This document shows positions 1 to 12,400 of a DNA stretch of 64,000 nt, piece after piece (position 1 is the first letter of the stretch; each line of letters starts with the position of its first letter). Source of the stretch: Cymodocea nodosa (lineage: Eukaryota > Streptophyta > Magnoliopsida > Alismatales > Cymodoceaceae); assembly GCA_036874045.1 (NCBI GenBank), contig CM072336.1:3368001-3432000 (forward strand), read 5' to 3'. The notes beneath the pieces were generated by a model. It saw only the letters and a list, made by a program, of their open reading frames with translations, had not been told where the DNA came from and ran no database searches. The position numbers were made by a program, and so were the translations under genes.

Positions 1-255
1 CTAAAGAAATAGCTGATATCTTTACTAAGGAGTTAGGTGTAAGGGTTTCTGATTATTTAGGTAACAAGTTGGATATGATAGACATATTTGCTCCAACTTG
101 AGAGGGAGTGTTAAGTTCAAGGATAGAGATGTCTTTTCTCCTTTATTGTGTTACTACATAGTATCTTTTGTACACTCTCTCACACATCAATGAAAACATA
201 ATCTTAGTTTTTCCGTCTCCACCTTCTCTCTCTCCTTTCCTTTAGCAGCTTAACA
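1..255 (+). mobile_element. 3' end of a Ty1/copia retrotransposon (pol tail, polypurine tract, 3' LTR)
   Basis: Positions 3-101 read in one frame as the end of a copia polyprotein (EIADIFTKELGV, then a TGA stop), matching the usual 'ADIFTK' C-terminal motif after RNase H. A purine tract (about 100-108) precedes an LTR at 109-255 that opens TGTTAAG and closes CTTAACA, a terminal inverted repeat with TG/CA ends. The rest of the element lies left of the window, so its age and the other LTR cannot be judged. It sits inside the intron following exon 20 of the minus-strand arabinokinase gene, in antisense orientation. Confidence 0.85.
109..255 (+). repeat. copia 3' LTR (147 bp)
   Basis: Starts TGTTAAGTTC directly after the polypurine tract and ends in TTAACA. 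It is pyrimidine-rich and short, as in small copia families. The matching 5' LTR is outside the window. Confidence 0.75.
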
Positions 256-443
256 CTAGATGTCTGGCAGTGTTTCTGACACTCAATCTCCACTATTTTC
301 AAAGTTGCATTTGATAAGAAAACATACACGTACATGGATAATACAAGGTAAAGGAGACACAAGATTTAAGATATGAGTTCCAAGAAAAATCATATGGAAC
401 TGAAGGACTAACACTCTATTTTTAGATGAAGATGAAATCATAC

Positions 444-3400
444 CAGTATACTGATACTGTCATTGAAGCGTGCACCAAGCTCATACATTAAAACAAGTAT
501 TGTGCCCGCAACATATGCAGCCCATCTAAAAATGGAACTCAATAAATATGCAATAAAAAGAAATGATTTTGTATACATTAGATAGAAATCTACCCACTTC
601 TGAGATGGATCTTGTGCAAAATATTTGTGTGCCTTGTCATATGACATTGGATGCTCACCATCCATCAAATCAGATAAATCCATATCAAAGGTTGGTGCAC
701 GATTACTCAGCTCAGATCCATATGATACCTGGTGAGGCGAGAGTCAAAACAAAGTATCCAGATTTACAGAACTGATGACTAAAAGATCTAGAAGAAATAA
801 CAATATCAGGTGACCATGAATAAATAAAGAAATACTCAGAAAAATTAGCTTAGTTTTAGCTTCATAGAAAATAGCATATTTCTCAATCAATATTTTTTAT
901 TTTGCACGTTATAAACAACAACTGTAGTTATCTTTTATTGTTCATATAACATATTGATATAGTAAAAGTAAGCATTGGCAATAATTAAGGTTACTTTCAC
1001 TGTAACCTAAAGGTCAAGTCTGAATCCTGGAAACAATACTTTCTCCATTATTGAAGTAAGACTAAGTACAAATCAATTCTCTCCAAGCCTTACACTATTA
1101 GAGTCTCAAGAAATAAATTAATCGCCACATATATCAAAATGCATAGAGTTGGAAAAATCACTTCAATAAACAATATTTTCGTTATTGTGCAGATGAAGCA
1201 TTAATATTATAGAAAATGTGAAATTTTATCGTAATTTAGCTGACACATCTGCAAGTCATAACCACCTGCAATGCAGGGGAAGTTTTGCATTCTTTTAATA
1301 CGAAATTTGTAGGAATACAATGAGATTATATTGAAGGGCACTAAAAACCAACCAAATCTAATCAGGCATTCCCTGTAAAAATAAACCATACAATGTTTAA
1401 AATAGCTTAAAGAAAATTACATTGAAAATAATGTCACCATTCTGAATTAGGATGATCAGAATAGAACATCGAAGGAAACAATTACATTGAAATTGTAGGA
1501 TAGAAGTAAAACTTGTCAACTACTTTCCCAATGAGTAAAATTTCAAAGATCAGGAACTGAAGGCTATTTTTTCTATTAATAAATGAAGGAAAACAAGAAG
1601 ATCTAGATTTAATCTCAACTAAATGGAATGATTTCTTGCATATCAGTTACAATTAAATAAGTTGAAATTACTGATAGAATAAACACAGGTATGGCACACC
1701 AAACTAAAGTATAGAACCCTTGAAAAATTTGGCAATTGACTTTTTAGGTTAATGTCAAGAAATGTTTATGGTTCCAGGAAAATTTTAAGCCCACGTAAAT
1801 TCACCACTAGAACATTCCATGTAAATTTGGCAAAGGATAATTGTTTGATTTAATAAAACCATGGTCAAATCTCACGTAATGTATCCACCATTAGAACATA
1901 GAGCATACAATCTGTAGAACTGGAATTTGTCCTTGCCCTTTGGCTTTCTGCCGTGCCTGAGCATGTTTCCACAACTTTTGTTTGCTTGGGTGATTCCTCT
2001 GAACAGCAACATGGCAAGCCTCTTTAATAGGCATCTACAAAAGAGAGAAAAATGTAATGGCAATATCAGAATTTTAAAATGATCCAAATATGCTTCATTA
2101 AGTCTGAAGGCTCTTATAACTCATAGCTACCAAGAACTGAATATAAACCAACAATAAGTGGCTGAGTTGGCTAGAGCTATGTGGATTCATACTTCCTACC
2201 AAAGTTCAAATTCTGGTGCTTACATTTTTTACTAGTATCAAAAAAAAAAAGGAACTCAATATAACCTCCAGACGAGAGAATTGCAAAAATCAAAACTGCG
2301 ACATTTTTTTCCAATAAAAAATGATGCCAAACAACTAATAGATGTGTCCTAACCTTTATGATTGCTTGCATTTGACTAATCTGTATTATGTGGTAAGAAT
2401 CTTCATTCTTTTAGTAGAGTGAAATTAGCTGTTAAGGAAATGGAAAATGCAATAAAAAATGTAGAAATAGATGCAAGCATTAACCTGCAAGACCAAGCTT
2501 CCAGAATAATCTGCGATTCCCCCCATAACATCCAACCTTCCAGGTGCTCGTGCAACAAAAATTTCCTCCTGAAAGGAAGATGCATGGATTGGAAAGACAT
2601 GTTTTCAGCTGGTAAATAGTCAGCAAGATGATTCTAAGAACCTTCTGGAGGGACTAACAGAAATCTTTAGAATGTTGTATACATGAATTAACATATTCTT
2701 AAAGGTTGTTGATATAAGATATCAACAAGCACATTATGCATCTGTAATGATTGTAGCAAAAAAAAGTTTTAATCCCGCTATTTACAACAGAAAAATGTAA
2801 TATGCCACAGAGCATCAAGACAGTTAAGCAATCCTAATATCAAGTTCAGAGGAAATGCACTATGATTTTAATTACCAAAGCCAACTAAGGGTGCGTTTGT
2901 TTTATCTAACTCCTAACTTCAACTTGTGCTAGGAGTTGGGAACGGTCAGGTTGAAAAAAAACACATCCATTTTTATGCCTAGAGCTGGAGCAGTCTGAAA
3001 ACTCCTAACTCTTGGATAAGTCAAATTTAAAGATCGGATAGAGTATGTTTTTTCCCGTGACTCATTTGAAGATCAGCACTTTCTCATTTATTTATTATAA
3101 TTATTATTTACCATATCATTATTAACAATATTATCTATTTTAATATTTATATCTATTATCTATTTTAATAATAATATTTATTTTGATATTATTATACAAT
3201 ATTATCTATTTATTATTTCATATAATTTATAATATTATAATATCAATAAAAATAGTTTATAACATACAAAATATTTATACTTATTTACATTAAAAAATGA
3301 CTAAATGACATATTTAAAAGTTTACATATATTACTACTTTAACAAACAAAGATCACTTCTAAATTTCTACTTTTCTCTGCTAGAGTTGTCAAAAGTCAGA

Positions 3401-6400
3401 TACAACTATAATATCACTTCTTACTAGAATTGTCACATTTTAGAGTTAAAACAAACATAGCTTAAGTATTTTAGAAGTGCTCTAACCAATAATTTAGGTG
3501 TTTTCTTAGGCTGATCAATGGACCATGATATTTAATTTTGTCACGGTGGTCACTGATCAGGGAGAATGATTGATTTCTTTAGTATTTATTAACACGAGTT
3601 TGTCAAGATATCATTTTCTTGGTTTGTATAAAGTCTTTACAACTAAAACACATCCATCTAGAATTCTAGATATTCTCCAAAGTTTAACATTAGTGTGTAG
3701 AATAGTCAATAAAGTAATTGGTGCCAAGGACTGTTATTTTATGAACATTTTTCAGACATTTAAAGGGTACCAAGGGCAATCTCCCATGTTTAGAGTGTAT
3801 CTTACCAACCTGATTAAAAATAAATTTATGTTTGAATGAAAAATTTATGTGAAATCTATAAATCCATATTTGACTACTTGTTCTGATATATTGGACTGTC
3901 CCTTTCAAAGGCTTTCTTTGAGACCATTATTTATGATAAGCTACTTCAAATTCTAATGGTTATCACTATCCAGTTTAGCAACTTCACCTTATCTAAATCC
4001 ATCAATTTCTTATCTTGCCTAAAGCCATCAATGCATTGTTTGAGCTCCTTTATCATCTTGCTACATTACATTGATATTCATGTTCTTCGGTAATGATCAT
4101 CTTGCAAATGTTATTATTAAAAAAAATTTGTACTTTCTTTTGCTTAAACTCTTCTAAGTTATAAATTGTGAAAATAAAAGAGATGGGTGAAAGTGGAATA
4201 ATTCTATTAGCAAAGATAAGATCTTTATATATAGAGGTTATATAAAGAGGACAAACCAAATTTAACTAATGTCGAACTAAACTCACAATATTTATATAAA
4301 CCTTAATACATCATTTATTCTCACACTTCCCTTCAATATAAAATATCTAACTTGCAATAGACTCAATAACACAGTAACCTCAATAAACATAGCAGAAGAT
4401 AACAAATACATAAAAGAATATAAAAAAAAATTGTTAAAGTAGAAGTAGCAGCAACATGTAGAAATTTGAGAACTATATTTTAAATAGTAGTAAATTAATC
4501 ATCAAATACAAGTCAAGGTAGGAAACTAATTGTTGTAATAGTGGTAGCAGTAAAAGGCAACAATTTCAAAACTATATCTCAAACAATAGTAAATCAACCA
4601 TCAGATATGATTCAAGGCAGTAAAACACATAAATATGATCTATTTGCAAAAAGTCGCTAAATGTAATCTACCCCTAGGATTTTTTTTGTATTTTTTTGAC
4701 TTTTACCTTCTTCTTTTTTTACACAATTTTATTTTCTTTGCTTCTTTTTTGCAACCCTTATCTTCTTCTTTTCCCTTTTTTTCTCTCTTTTTTTCTTTCC
4801 ATTTTTTCTCTTGCACTCTCTTTTTTTATTTTTCTCTCTCTCTTTCCTTCTTTCCCCTTTTTTCTTTTTTCTTTTTCCTTTCCTTTTCTTCTTCCTCTCT
4901 CTTTCTCTCTCCCTCTTTTTTTCCCTTTTTCTTTGCTTTTCTTTTCTTTCCCTTTTCTTCTCCTTCTTTACCCTTGTCTACAACACATCCATTTGCAATG
5001 ACCATTGCTTCCTTGACACAAAACCTTGCTTGTAAGAACTTGGATCTTTGAACTTGGCCTTCCTGTTCATCCTGAAGCATCGCCAAAGACTTGCATGAAC
5101 ATACTCCCTAAACATGCAATTGACTCACATATGCATGGACAACAAAATCCCTCATTGTCCCCTCTATGTTTGGACATACAATTGATGAATGGTGGTAATG
5201 GAAAACTTGGGTGGTCAACATAAGAGAAGGGCAGCGATGAGATTTTTGACAGTGAAAGGAGCAGCAACTAGATTTTCCAGTGGTGGAGGGTATAAATGGG
5301 TGGATGACGGGTTTTGAAGAGGTTCACTAGAGAGGCTAGTGGCAATGACAATGATGGGTTGGTTTAGCCAAAAAACCTGTGGAGGAAGGGCTAGAGGGGT
5401 TGGTAGTAGTGATGGTGTGGCGATTGTTTGGGGTTGCTAGATTTGAAGTATTATCCCTGTGTAGGCAGTGAAAAAAAAAGAAAAAGGAGAGTGGGTGATG
5501 ACAGTCAATGGTGGTTGGGTGACAGCTAGCATTTCCCTACCTAGGTCATGCACACTTTTGGACTTTGAAAATTTAAATATCATGTGAAAATACAAGAGAT
5601 GGAAGAGAGTGAGATGATTCTATTACTAAAGATAAGGTCTCTATATATAGAGGCCACATAAAGAAGAAAAAAAAAGTTTAACCAATGTGGTACTAAACCC
5701 ACATTACACATATAACCCTAATAAATCATTTATTCTTGCATAAATATATTTTTCTTTCACATAAAATGATAATTGCTCTGAACTTTTAATCAGATTAATT
5801 TTTCTAATGCCCAATGTCTCTTCTTTGTTGATTTTTATTTTAATTATTAATTAACATCCATTGATCATTCAAACAATTTCATCCTTTAACCATGTTATTT
5901 TTTGAATAAAGACACTTCAAAAATCTTGCTTAGATTTGAAGATAACTGAAAAGATAAGATGAACTATTGAAGATTGTTCTAAACAAATTGACTTCTATTG
6001 CATTCATATGGAGTTGTAAAATGTAGATTCATCTAAGAGATATCCAACTAAAACATACAACTAACCAACCAAACAATTAATACTTTTAACATCACTATGT
6101 GAGTCACCAATATGAATGTTTCCACTCACTTTATTTTTATGTAATATATTCTCTTATAGATCATGTAATTTCAAATCTTGTTAATTATTTCTAACCAATT
6201 GAAATTTGATCTTTCCATATCCTTCTAATTTTAACATAAATTTATCATTTTCCATTCATTTTAATTATAGGTGAGCAAGCCTTTATGTAGCCATAAGGTT
6301 TCCCTATTGTGATATTGAGGTCATGAGACTGAATCTTAGAAAACAATCTCTCCATTTATAGAAGGTTATGTACAATTAGATTCTCTTTAGACGTCACATT

Positions 6401-9400
6401 GGTGAGAGTCTCTTGAATTGATTTTTTCCCTTATAGTTAGGGGTGTACATATTAATCATTACCCAACAGTTAACCATTAATCAACCCAAATTGGGTTGGA
6501 TAATGACCAATCCAACTTATATAGGATTGTATAACCGAACTACAGAAGTACTTGATGAATGTTTCAGTTAATTGACCTAACCTGATTAATTGAGTCAAAT
6601 AAAAATAGATAAATTTTATTCTTTTATTTATTTTTTATCTATTTCCTTGACAATAATATCATATGTTTAAATATGTCTTAAGTAGATAGGTGAAAATAAC
6701 AAAGATACAAGTTAGATTGCTTAAATGATCTATGTAATTTGTAATCATATTTCACTATGAGTGGTTAAACATGTAACCATTAATCGAACCAACTTTTGTC
6801 AAGTTAGTTAATGGTTAACTATTTATTTATCAGGTCAATTAATGGTAGAGATTTTCCTCTTCCAAAAGATCAGGTTGGGTTGAGTAAGATCTGTTCTAAC
6901 CTTACCCACCTGAATATGTAGCCCTATTTAAAGTCTGTATGTGTACTTATAGGCAGGTTTTCTTTGGAAGTTTACATCATCTTAAAGATGAATTTTCTCT
7001 CATTTTATCCACAATTAGTGCTTAGTGCTACTTATGCTTTATTTTGAATGAATTTATTTCTTATTTCATCACTTAATGAATTATCATATATCCATTCTAA
7101 CATGCCCATCACCACTATACCAATCCCATTTATTTTTAAGAACTTATGCTTAGCAGCCCAATACTCGGTGTTATAAAGCATGGCTAACTCTATATTGTAA
7201 AATGTAACTGTGAATAGATGTCACATTAAAAATATGAAGCATAAACTATATCAAATATAACCTCCCAATTGAAGAGTAAAGTAGCAGCAATACGCTCCCG
7301 CAACTGGCGCCTTTCAAGAGACTGTCCAGAATCAAATCCATGGTAAAGTTCTGACAAACTCTTTAAGAAAGAAACAGTATCTGACAAGCCATGAAGCTCC
7401 CCATGGAGGATCTCAAAGTCCTCAATGCACCTAGCACCAGAAAACAAAATTCACATGGTTCATCAGCATATCTGTAAAACATTAAATCATGATTCAGATA
7501 GTTATCAGTGGCTAACCCACAATTCTGAAACAGTGATATTATCCTTCATTTCTGCAATAGGCAGTGCAGATCGTTGACCTACTTCATCTTCAGCACGTGA
7601 ATACCACTCAGGGATGCTCATATCTCTACCAGGAACCCTTTGTAACTGATAACCAAGAACTATTGCATCACGCAATCTCCTTGCACCACTCATCTGTATT
7701 CAAAGAATTAGCAACAATTAGCTTAAATGTGAACATTAAATTAGCTATATAAGGTTGGAGGAACACATTACAAATCCCTATTAGGAAAGAATTAGTAGTT
7801 CTCATTTTAACAATACTGCTGTTGAGAAATTGGATGGGCGAAGGGTTGATGTCAGGTGGATCTCATGGGTTTAGTGGCTAGATTCTGGGACATGTTGATA
7901 ATGCCCTCATCTATTCGCTTAAGGTATGAGGAAGAATATCTAGGGTATGTTGCCTATTGCAATGTGGTGGTCTTGATGGTTAGAAAATGAATAGAAGAAT
8001 TTTTCTTATTGTAGCATGTACACAATCAACTAAAATGGAGTAAATTATGAGAGAATCATTAACTTCATTAAAGGGGGAGTGAATAGTGAAGTCTAATTTT
8101 AAGCCTATCAATTCAAAATTTTCAAATAGTAGAACTGCTTATTGATTTTTGCAAATAATGGTTCTGTTTAAAACATTAAATCAGAAAAACAGTAAAAAAT
8201 AAAAATCAATATATAGAACTATACTAACAACTACTTCACTCCCTAAGACCTCAACCTTAAGATTTTTCACTAATTTGATATTTTTAAGTTTGAAAATACC
8301 AATCCTTTAGTAGCACGGGTGTTTTAAGGTTAAACACCTAACTTTTTAACATAAAGCATCGACTTTGTGTATTCACAAGGCATCAACCTTATGATTTGGA
8401 AAGACAACAATTTTTCTTCCAATACCCTAACCTTAGATGCAATTTTTACCACAGTCCAGTAAGATAGGTTTAATTTAAATTTTAGAACAAATTTCACTTA
8501 AGCACAAAGAGCACTTAATATAAAAGTATAAACAAAGTTCAAAATAAATCTTAAAATGTTCTTCAAATCTTCAATCTTGAAGGAGAGCTTCAAGTTAGAG
8601 CAAGCTAGAGCTCCAGACTTCCTTCAATATGGTTTTAACAGTAATTCACACACTAACAGTTCTTTAGACTTTTTCTCCTTTGAATGTTCTCTCTCTCTCT
8701 ATATTTATGTCTCTGCAATTCTTTGTTAATATCAATTTCGAGCTTTTGAAATGTTTTCAAACATTACAGATTTAGGTTTTGGATATTACAAAATATGTTT
8801 CCATCTAAAGCAAACTGTAGATCAGTTGTTTCTATTAAGTTGCAGTCAGTTGATATTCTTCAATTCAATCTTCTACAAATAGAAATAGTAACTGTAGATG
8901 ATTTCTGCATGAACAAGTCCTATTCTACAAGTTTTTGAATTAAAAAATTCAACAAAATTATCATATTAATAGGTAAGTAATATATATAAGTTGTATTAAT
9001 AAAAACCTATCATTGAAAAAAAAATCTGTGATATATTCTAGATGTGGTTTTGCTAAAAATACTGAAATTCCTATATATTATAAAGAGTCAGAAAGTTTAT
9101 CTTATCTAACCAAAACTTGTTCAAAGTTACTACTAGTTTTAGGAGGATTTGCATGAATTATTCGACCAATGATGAATACTTCACCTAATTGTCCGACCAA
9201 TGATGGATAATTCACCTAATTGTCTGGTCAACAACGGATACTTCATTTAACTATCCAGTCAATGATGGATACTTCACTTACTGTTCGATCATTTTTAATT
9301 ACTTTATATGATTGTTTAGCTATACTTAAGAAATTTAATTTTAACTAATTAACTAAGTGTATTGACATTAACTTATGATTTTTCATCATCAAAATTAAAC

Positions 9401-12400
9401 TTCAATATTTGTAATAGATTATTACTATGATCATTGAATGATTAGCAGTTTTAGAGAATGGAATTGAATCTCATGTGATGTGGGATTGCGGGGGGTAGCA
9501 GTTATTGTTGGTGTCGAGCTTGCTAAGGTGCTGCCTAGGCACCACCTAAGCACCTGAACAGAATTTCATTCTTGGTTGTGGGTGGTAGGTATTGTGTTGT
9601 TAAATGGATCTAAGTGGATCCATTTAAGGATCCAATAAAGATTCATCTATGAATCAACTTATATAAAATGTTTTTAGTGGTTTTAAACCGTAAAATGATA
9701 AAAAAAATCTAGCCATCTCTTTTAGAAAATGTTGTTGTTCTTAATTAAATGTTTCATTTCTGAACATATATTTAAATGTATTATTTTTGGATGTATACAT
9801 ATAAATTATAGAAATATAATATATGGAAAATAATAATGTAATATATATAATCAAAAAAACAAATAAGGGCACCTAGGCACCTGGGTGACCTAACCTTGAG
9901 GTTCACCTGGTCACCTTAACAACCTTGGCTGATGCCTTGCTGTGTCCTTCAGGGGAAGATCACTCTCCTCACTTGTGGGAATGCTTTTAGGTCTTCACTG
10001 TCCTCACCTTGTAACCAAGGAGTGACTTTTCCCATTGGTTATCTTTCTTATTCCCTTTTCTGTAGCTTATCCCAGGATAATCTTTTTGCACTTCATTTCC
10101 TTTCACTGAATTTGCTTTTTTTTACAGCTCAAGTAACTGGCAGTAACATTACCAGTAAGATTTTCTTTTTCTCTTTGGTACAATTTTGTTGATGAGCTCC
10201 ATATAACATTTTTTCCACTATGTAGCTAATTCTAGCGACTATTAGTGCTTTAATTTGATTATTTTCCTTCTCTTTTCCTTTCTTCTTTTCTCACTTTCTC
10301 CATTTCCTTTTCTTCTTTCCGTACCTTTCCTTGGCTCAATCTCAAGACCTTAAAAATATTTCAGCATTTTTCATTGCCTTGCTACTACTTAGGTGGTACC
10401 ACTCAACTTTAGAAAAATGGTTTTTCAATGGAGCCATGGTTATCATGGCACCAAGATATCAAGCTTGGGCATCTGGGTGCCTAGCCAATAAAAAAATTTA
10501 AAATAATATATTTTCAACATTGTTATAATTAATGTTGTATACTATTAAATACAAGTATGCATAGATATAACTGTTTTTTTGAAAAGGATATGATGATTCT
10601 CATTCAAAATAAGAAATGTCCAAATAAGATTAGATGTGTTCTTCACACAACTAATCCCTAAAATAACATTGGAATGTATTTCAAATAGCAAACAACAATA
10701 CTATAATGAATAAAATTAGTACATTAACAGAAAACTATATATATGCACATTAACATCTATATATTTTAAAATAATTATATTTTGAACTTCTAAAAATTTT
10801 AATACTTAAAAATGCATGGGTCATTGGAAGATCTGAATCAGCAAGGATCCAGTTAAAACAAGACAAAGTGTGTAAACTGAGGCACTTCTCATGCCTAGGT
10901 GCCCACCTCAATGTGCCCACCTCAATGACATTGAATGGAATTATTATCATCCTATAGAAAGCAACAACGTTCTTTGCCTAAAGATGTTTATCTGGTAAGG
11001 CCTCCCACTTTTTGACTTCAGGGGAAAAGAAATCTGACATTATACATTTTTTAAATGCCTGTAAAGATTATAAATGGTTCCAAGAGAAACAACTGGTCTC
11101 TTAGGGACAGACCTACCTAGGAATTAAGGTAAAATGGTTCTTAAAATGAGAGAGCATAGATGGACCATGAAGAAAGATGGATAAATGCACTTTATATTGG
11201 TTGTTTTCAGTTTTTTTTTTATATTTTGGACAGATTGTATGAAATTATACTTTTTTGGACATTTTCATAGGAAACCATTCAAAACTTAAGAAGCAAAAAA
11301 CAAAATGAGTTATGAAAAGGCCTCATCATATCATTCTTCTTTTACAGCGATAAGTTTCTCACTCTCTTTCTTCTTTTCTTTGTTAATTGAGGACAGTGAT
11401 TGTGTATGAGGTGCTTGTTTCTTTGCATTCTGATTTTTCTATTAAAAAAATCTATACAAGAATATGCTTTCAAGTAAGATGCAATAAGAACACAAGATAT
11501 ACAGATTCACTGGAAGTTGTTAATTGGAAATGAATGTATGGAAAATTACCTTATCTGAAACATAATGTTTGCCAATTGCTGTTTCTTGCAAGATGTGGGC
11601 AGCAACCTAAATATAATATTATGGAGTGTCAATTCTTTACATGAGAAATTTGAAATAATAGAACAGACTAGAAAATAGTCATAGCAATAAAGTGACTTTC
11701 TACATGATGCTTGAGATAATGAGGTAGTATAATTGCTCAAAAGAACTTCAATAGATTTTACAAAATATAAACATAAGTGCACCAATGTAGTAGCTTAACC
11801 CATTAATATAATCATTTGATGGTTGCTAATTGCAAATAACACCTCTTGCAGTGCATAACAAAAGTCCTCTGAAATTACACATGGAAAACACAAAAGAATC
11901 TAAATACCTTGCAAACAGCATATCTACATTGTTCCACATTAATTGAAGAACCAAAGAAACAACAGGCCAATTGTAGTACATCAACACAGATGGAAAGGGA
12001 AAGCAATCAAAAAGTGCACTAGGAATTCAAAAATAAACTTATAAATAATGCTCACTAATGTTCAAATTTGGAAGGCATCCTACCAAAACACAATTGAACT
12101 CTAGAAACAAAAATTCTTAGACTAGCTCCATCCATAAAGCAAATGTTAGGATTTGCTTGTATTATTGTAGGATCCATCTAAGGATCCATTTATCTCACTT
12201 CTTATATGTATTAGTGTATTCCTATAATGAGGTGGAGTTTTTCATTCTTCTACTTCTTCTTCTTCAGATTCATCTTAGTATTAGAGCTGAGGTTGCACTG
12301 TCCCCTCAAATGCACGCCGTAGCTCGCGTCGTCCACTCCAACGTTGTCTACGGTGCCATTCCGCACTGACCGCACTGTCCTGCGGCGTCCAGCAACTCGT

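Noticed and set aside
4635..5086. Long open frames on both strands across the C/T tract
   Set aside because: They follow the polypyrimidine composition (Phe/Ser/Leu or Lys/Glu/Arg runs) and have no motif.
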